Assembly (NCBI GenBank): GCA_947623975.1 | Contig: CANQHY010000042.1 | Location: forward strand, 1-9,973 | Source: an uncultured Bacilli bacterium | GTDB taxonomy: Bacteria; Bacillota_I; Bacilli_A; RF39; UBA660 | Direction of reading: 5' to 3' | DNA length: 9,973 bases | Shown: positions 6,302 to 9,973 of the stretch, piece after piece | How positions within the stretch are numbered: position 1 is the stretch's first letter | Layout: each line of letters begins with the position of its first letter | Made by a program: the position numbers and the translations under genes | Notes under the pieces: generated by a model | What the model saw: only the letters and a program-made list of their open reading frames with translations | What the model was told of the DNA's origin: nothing | Databases searched by the model: none

Positions 6302-6548
6302 TGTTCAAATTAGTAAAAAAATACATTGTGAAGCAAGAGATACTGATTGATAAAGTCTGAATGACAAGTCAAATATATTACTTATTTTATTTTGATAGTA
6401 TGATTTGCTTATTATATTATATATTTTTTAGATAGCTGTAGTTATGTAGAATCCAAAATATTGAATAATTGATGTGTAATATATATAAATGAAAAAGAAA
6501 CACTAGGAAAAAATTTTAATTTTGTAGCAAATTAGAAAGTATCAAACT

Positions 6549-6576
6549 AAGGATTTTACAAATCTTTTCTTATTTT
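6549..6576 (+). terminator. possible terminator of the plus-strand cluster
   Basis: AAGGATT (6549-6555) pairs with AATCTTT (6561-6567), with one G-T pair and a five-base loop, and is followed by TCTTATTTT. The fold is modest, but it lies where the plus-strand transcript should end. Confidence 0.4.
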
Positions 6577-6585
6577 AGTAGAATA

Positions 6586-6616
6586 AAATAATGATGGAAT
6601 ATCTTCATCATTATTT
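6586..6616. terminator. probable bidirectional terminator between convergent operons
   Basis: AAATAATGATG (6586-6596) and CATCATTATTT (6606-6616) form a perfect 11-bp stem with a nine-base loop. T-rich sequence follows on both strands (ATTTTA to the right on plus, TATTCT on minus). It lies 14 bases past the stop of the minus-strand operon, so it can end transcription from both sides. Confidence 0.65.
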
Positions 6617-6630
6617 ATTTTACACTCATT

Positions 6631-7995
6631 CTATCTTCTAAATGGTAATAGGTCGGGATTGTTAATAGAATCCATATCCTTATACATTGCATGTCCACCT
6701 GCACCTCCTAAGATAATGGCTAGTCCTAAAGCAGATAAGTCTTGTAAAAGTTCTGCTTTTTTTTGTTTCCTTTTTAAATCTTCCAGAGTTAAACCTTTTT
6801 GTTTTTTTTCAATGTAATCAGACATAGATAAATTGGAATTTTGAACAGGTTCGTTAGTAATACTAGAATCATCTATAATTAAGTTTTCTTGCGGTTCTAG
6901 CGTATGATTAGTATTTGTATCTACTATACCATGATTTTTAACAGCTTGTTCTATAGTTGAACTAGGTTTTTGGGGCACACTATGTAATGGTTCTAACTCG
7001 CCATTTTGTTCCAACACCTTTTCGATTCCAGGCTTTAAATTAACTTCTGGTATATTATCAGTGTCAGACGCTGTATTTAAAAGTGATTGCGAAGACTCGT
7101 TTAATCCTGAACCGGGTTTCGTCACTGTAACTGGTGAATATTTTGGTCCATACTTTAGTTTTAGTCTTTCCTCTAAAACATTTATTTCTTTCATATTTTT
7201 ATTTGTCGCTAATTCTTTTGCTGCTTCTGTCTCCATATTTATTTCATTTTGTTGTTTTTTTTCGATTTTGTCAGGAACTACTTCTGTTCCTTTTTTTGGC
7301 AACATGGATAGTAAAAGTAACAATAGATACCAATGTGCGACGACAAACTTAGCTGTAAAAATTGCAGGTGTTGCCACTAGCATTCCTATGGATTTAGCCA
7401 AACTGGCAACATTAAAAATCTTTTCTTTATTACTTTTGGCTATTTTTAATTCATTAATACAATTTGCAATTTTCTTTACTTGTAAACTAATCCCCTTTGG
7501 TAAAGTTGTGAAAATTGCAGGTACTGTTGCTTTACCTTTTAGAAATTCTTCTTTATATCTTATTGACAATTGCTTTTTATGATTATCCAATTCGTAACTT
7601 AGCTGTTCTTCTAATTTAACTAACCTTTCAGTATCTTCCTCACTAAGATTACTAGAACTTTTAATTTTTTTTATTTCCGCTTTAATCTTTCTAATTAGAC
7701 GACCTCTCTTTACTGTAACTTTTTTTACCGATTCTTTTTCCATTGTTCTCTTAAGATCGTCATTCATTTCTTCAATTTCTGTTTTAGGCTTCTTTGATCT
7801 ATCAACTATTATCGAAGAATAAGCTAAATCTAATTTCTTTTGTTCGTTATTAAAATCTTCTAAAGACAACTCATTATTTTCTTGTTTAGAAATTAATTCA
7901 TTTTTTTTAGATATGTAAGCCTTATAAATGTCTTCATTAGTATTTTCATTTGTTACATTTAATAAATTATAATATTTTTTCATCTTTTCATTCAT
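6631..7995 (-). CDS. membrane protein with J-domain-like N-terminus and long low-complexity region
   Basis: I do not recognise a named family. In the 454-residue form, residues about 5-68 look like a J domain: YYNLLNVTNENTNEDIYKAY, then a helix ending LDLAYSSIIVDRSKK. The HPD that would stimulate DnaK is absent. Next come a basic helical region (about 85-155), an LPKGISLQVKKIA motif (165-177), a strong hydrophobic segment (about 204-232, with AHWYLLLLLL), a roughly 180-residue polar region rich in P, N, S, T and E, a second shorter hydrophobic segment (ALGLAIILGGAGG, about 422-434) and NNPDLLPFRR at the end. The helical region, LPK motif and NNPDL recur in the 392-residue neighbour. The ATG at 7993-7995 is preferred over a GTG at 8004 because AGGTG lies six bases before it. 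It is the last gene of the operon, 16 bases after the 82-residue gene. Confidence 0.8.
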   Translation of the reverse strand: MNEKMKKYYNLLNVTNENTNEDIYKAYISKKNELISKQENNELSLEDFNNEQKKLDLAYSSIIVDRSKKPKTEIEEMNDDLKRTMEKESVKKVTVKRGRLIRKIKAEIKKIKSSSNLSEEDTERLVKLEEQLSYELDNHKKQLSIRYKEEFLKGKATVPAIFTTLPKGISLQVKKIANCINELKIAKSNKEKIFNVASLAKSIGMLVATPAIFTAKFVVAHWYLLLLLLSMLPKKGTEVVPDKIEKKQQNEINMETEAAKELATNKNMKEINVLEERLKLKYGPKYSPVTVTKPGSGLNESSQSLLNTASDTDNIPEVNLKPGIEKVLEQNGELEPLHSVPQKPSSTIEQAVKNHGIVDTNTNHTLEPQENLIIDDSSITNEPVQNSNLSMSDYIEKKQKGLTLEDLKRKQKKAELLQDLSALGLAIILGGAGGHAMYKDMDSINNPDLLPFRR

Positions 7996-8011
7996 AAATA
8001 ACACCTACACT

Positions 8012-8260
8012 TTACTTTATTTTGCTAGTCAGTACATCTTTGCTGAATTTTAAAATTATTTCTTTTTCTTGGTCTCTTTCAAGTCTTTTTAATTGTTTAT
8101 CTTTTTCTATATCTGCAAATAATCTTATTCCCAATTTGTTACCGTCATCAGTAACAAAATCAGTGTAAATATAATAGATATTTCCCCTATCTTTATATTG
8201 CCCTATTACCGTATATTCTATATCTACGCCAATATCATTTTTTCTTGTAAAAGTTTCCAT
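8012..8260 (-). CDS. small DUF1292-like protein (82 aa)
   Basis: This short, probably beta-rich protein has the DUF1292-type pattern of a strand ending IYYIYTDFVTDDGNKL (residues 28-43), followed by charged residues and a second strand. DUF1292 members are small Bacillota proteins of unknown function. It aligns with the 100-residue protein upstream over FT...YxxxTDxxxDxxN, so the two are probably paralogues. The ATG has a strong AAAGGAG site, and only 12 bases separate it from the stop of the 392-residue gene. Its C-terminal part (about 50-82) is a charged helix. No membrane segment or signal peptide is present. Each such protein directly precedes a large membrane protein here, which suggests a partner role, but that is inference. 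Confidence 0.75.
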   Translation of the reverse strand: METFTRKNDIGVDIEYTVIGQYKDRGNIYYIYTDFVTDDGNKLGIRLFADIEKDKQLKRLERDQEKEIILKFSKDVLTSKIK

Positions 8261-8272
8261 TTATACTCCTTT

Positions 8273-9451
8273 CTAAGCTAAACTTAATTGCTTATTTTTA
8301 CTAATTTCTCTAAACAAATCAGGATTATTCATTTTTATTAATGAATCACTATATTTAGTGTTTGATAATTTTATTTTATTTTTAAATGCCCCAATATTTG
8401 TTATATTATTTAAAACTGTTATTATAAATGGAGTAACAAAATCTTTCAGACTATTAAATGCTAATGATGGAAAAAATGCACTCAGCACAAGTCTTGCTGT
8501 ATACATTGTTACTGTATTAATCTTTATATTTTGAAAAGCTTTTTTAAAGGCGTCCGGAATGAAATTTTCTTCTTTATACAAATCAGCACACAATTGCAAA
8601 TATCTTTTTTCTAATTTAGCAAATTCTGCTGTTGTCATTTGTTCTTTATCTTTTATAAAATTACTCTTTTTCTTTTCAAAACAATTCTTTAAATCCTGCA
8701 TAACATTTACTAATTCTAGTGATAGTGCTTTTTTTATTTCTTCATTAGGAGCGTTTTTTATTATTTCTTTATATTTTATAATAAGTTTTTCATTTATATC
8801 TATTAATTGATTATTATCATCTTTTTTACTTTTATCTAGTAGTAAATTTAAAAATTCTTTATTATTTAAAATATATTTATCACTAAATTTTTTCGTTTTT
8901 TTATCCATTTCTTCTTTTGTATCATTTGATTTTAACAATGACATATATGGTGTATCAGTGATAACTTCTCGTATTATGTTTGATAGTCCAATATAGGAGA
9001 TAGTTGGAATCAATGATGCTAACAGCGGCAAAGACAGAGTACCCCCAGTTAAAACGGTTAGCCCAGTTGTTATTCCTCCTATTATTAAAGAACTTATAGT
9101 TGTATTAGTTACTACTGATTTAGCCTTAGTAATAAGATCTTTTTTCTCAATGAATAATCTGATAGTTGTCGCTATTTCTTTAACTTTTAATCCAACTTTT
9201 TTTGGCAAATTATACGTTTTTACTCCATTCATTTTCTTGATGTGAGCTTTATGTTTTTCCAACTCATCTTTCAACTCTAACCTTAACGTGTTTTTTACTG
9301 AAAGATCTTTAGTTGATGCGATTGTTTCTTTTAATTTTTTTATTAATTCTCCACGAAGTTTTAATACCTCTTCTGGACAATTATCACCTAATTCAGCAAT
9401 TTTGTTTCTTAATGTTTCATTATTCATGAATATTTTGTTGTACCTGTTCAT
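8273..9451 (-). CDS. membrane-associated helical protein with internal duplication (392 aa)
   Basis: The family is not recognised. Residues 1-75 are helical and charged. An NLPKKVGLKVKEIATTI motif (81-97) precedes a glycine-rich hydrophobic region (about 118-160), probably one or two membrane segments. A second charged helical part (175-310) leads to another hydrophobic stretch (about 315-350). NNPDLFREI is close to the C-terminus (375-383). Residues 35-68 and 222-255 align without gaps at about 38% identity (LI.K.KE.I...K..L.LEL), showing an internal repeat. The LPK block and NNPDL tie it to the 454-residue protein. The start is uncertain. The ATG at 9449-9451 lacks a ribosome binding site; the ATG at 9425-9427 overlaps the upstream stop (ATGAATAA) and would give 384 residues by coupled translation. 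Confidence 0.78.
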   Translation of the reverse strand: MNRYNKIFMNNETLRNKIAELGDNCPEEVLKLRGELIKKLKETIASTKDLSVKNTLRLELKDELEKHKAHIKKMNGVKTYNLPKKVGLKVKEIATTIRLFIEKKDLITKAKSVVTNTTISSLIIGGITTGLTVLTGGTLSLPLLASLIPTISYIGLSNIIREVITDTPYMSLLKSNDTKEEMDKKTKKFSDKYILNNKEFLNLLLDKSKKDDNNQLIDINEKLIIKYKEIIKNAPNEEIKKALSLELVNVMQDLKNCFEKKKSNFIKDKEQMTTAEFAKLEKRYLQLCADLYKEENFIPDAFKKAFQNIKINTVTMYTARLVLSAFFPSLAFNSLKDFVTPFIITVLNNITNIGAFKNKIKLSNTKYSDSLIKMNNPDLFREISKNKQLSLA

Positions 9452-9722
9452 TTACATAAGAAACAATATCATCACTTAAAGCATCTTTTATTTTGTCTAC
9501 TATATTAGCATCTTCTACAGTTTTTAAAACATACTCGCCATTCATTTCAATTACTTTTCCATATTGCATTACAAATTCATCATTTTCGTCTAACATATAG
9601 TCAGTAAAAACTACATAAGGCTCGTCAGGATTTTCTTCATTTGGTACGACTGAAACAATATCGCAAATAACCTCATCACCGTCTTTATTTCTTACCGTAA
9701 AACTTAAATCTTCATATTTCAT
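9420..9722 (-). CDS. DUF1292-like protein (100 aa), first gene of the operon
   Basis: The protein shows the DUF1292 pattern clearly: FTVRNKDGDEV (8-18) as a first strand, PYVVFTDYMLDENDEF (35-50) as the central strand and turn, then QYGKV and an EYVLKTVED strand (63-71), ending in an acidic helix. Many Bacillota DUF1292 proteins have the similar Y-x-V-[FY]-T-D-x-x-x-D-E-x-x-x pattern; none has a known function that I can cite. There is no signal peptide or membrane segment, and the protein is strongly acidic. The ATG follows GGAGGAG at six bases, the best ribosome binding site of the operon. Its stop overlaps the start region of the 392-residue gene. Confidence 0.8.
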   Translation of the reverse strand: MKYEDLSFTVRNKDGDEVICDIVSVVPNEENPDEPYVVFTDYMLDENDEFVMQYGKVIEMNGEYVLKTVEDANIVDKIKDALSDDIVSYVNEQVQQNIHE

Positions 9723-9789
9723 AAATAACTCCTCCAGACTTTAATGTTAGTTTATCATAAAAATGACATTATTTAAATATCTTGTTTTT

Positions 9790-9818
9790 TTTAAATTCAT
9801 TTTACCGAATGCTGTAAA
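9790..9818 (-). promoter_or_regulatory. candidate promoter of the four-gene operon
   Basis: On the minus strand, TTTACA (9813-9818; five of six) and TTTAAA (9790-9795; four of six) are 17 bases apart, about 70 bases before the 100-residue gene. TATGAT, nearer the gene, is another -10 candidate but has no -35. Low confidence in such A/T-rich DNA. Confidence 0.3.
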
Positions 9819-9900
9819 AATTACATTAATATTTTGTACTTATATAAGATATATAATTCTTAGATGATTTCAAAAACAAATATTTATTGACAAAACATGT

Positions 9901-9958
9901 GATTTATAATTCAAAATGTCCTAATTTGTAAAAAGAATTTATAAAACAAAATGTCCTA
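9901..9958. repeat. two copies of a ~23-bp repeat at 35-bp period
   Basis: ATTTATAAttCAAAATGTCCTA-type copies occur at 9902-9923 and 9937-9958, sharing ATTTATAA and CAAAATGTCCTA. They could be operator sites for the operon to the left or the repeated end of a mobile element whose body lies beyond the window. The rest of the 9723-9973 stretch is A/T-rich without a gene. Confidence 0.5.
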
Positions 9959-9973
9959 TCGAAAAAATATATA

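Larger units (their letters stand above)
6302..6630. other. gene-free stretch between convergent clusters
   Basis: The region is nearly all A/T and broken by stops in the frames I read. Two short frames at 6301-6360 and 6361-6435 follow the 52-residue ORF, but neither has a ribosome binding site or recognisable content. Two hairpins are seen near its right end (6549-6576 and 6586-6616). No RNA gene or promoter is apparent. Confidence 0.5.

Noticed and set aside
6301..6435. Two short frames (19 and 24 codons) joined at a TGA, a possible TGA-as-tryptophan gene
   Set aside because: No ribosome binding site or recognisable sequence, and conserved genes give no sign that TGA is read as tryptophan.
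7061..7582. 173-codon plus-strand frame opposite the 454-residue gene
   Set aside because: The minus-strand frame has a good start, operon context and motifs shared with its neighbour; the plus frame has none of these.
9887..9910. TTGACA and TATAAT on the plus strand as a promoter
   Set aside because: The spacer is only 12 bases, too short for a sigma-A promoter.
1..9973. CRISPR arrays, tRNA or rRNA genes
   Set aside because: No regularly spaced repeats beyond the two-copy element at the right edge and no cloverleaf or rRNA-like sequence was seen.

Overview
This window covers the replication origin of a very AT-rich bacterium, most likely an uncultured, low-GC member of the Bacillota (class Bacilli). 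The evidence is the dnaA-dnaN-recF-gyrB order, strong GGAGG-type ribosome binding sites, a ComK-family protein, WXG100 proteins and DUF1292-like proteins. Tryptophan is read as TGG in the conserved genes, so the standard code fits. All twelve visible stop codons are TAA or TAG. The genus cannot be named from the sequence alone.

Left arm, minus strand, running away from the origin: dnaA (3400-4767), dnaN (2144-3274), a short comK-like gene (1602-2060), recF (367-1494) and the first 125 codons of gyrB (1-377, cut by the window edge). The slot between dnaN and recF usually holds the S4-domain gene yaaA in Bacilli; here it holds a ComK-family competence regulator. A terminator hairpin overlaps the comK stop, and a sigma-A-like promoter follows it, so recF-gyrB look like a separate transcription unit. 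recF begins at a TTG with no ribosome binding site of its own, inside an 11-codon upstream frame that does have one.

Origin: near-consensus DnaA boxes cluster upstream of dnaA (about 4768-5003), and a second cluster lies between dnaA and dnaN (about 3316-3396). This is the two-part layout known from Bacillus subtilis. I saw no perfect TTATCCACA; most boxes differ at one or two positions.

Right arm, plus strand: a good promoter (5066-5095) drives two overlapping WXG100/ESAT-6-like genes (5127-5438 and 5438-5758). A terminator-like hairpin with a GCAA loop follows, then a 97-residue helical protein (5809-6102) and a 52-residue acidic ORF (6143-6301). This is the place where rpmH-rnpA often lies; neither is seen here. 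The WXG100 proteins are presumably substrates of a type VII secretion system encoded elsewhere.

Far right, minus strand, convergent with the WXG100 cluster: a compact four-gene operon (9722 down to 6631). It is built as two copies of one two-gene unit. Each unit has a small DUF1292-like protein (100 aa; 82 aa) followed by a larger membrane protein (392 aa; 454 aa). The two large proteins share a helical region, an LPK...VK.IA motif before a hydrophobic segment, and an NNPDL motif near the C-terminus. The 454-residue protein also starts with a J-domain-like fold that lacks HPD. I recognise no function for this operon; it is the best candidate for an undescribed system in the window. The right edge (9723-9973) holds no gene but carries two copies of a roughly 23-bp repeat at a 35-bp period.
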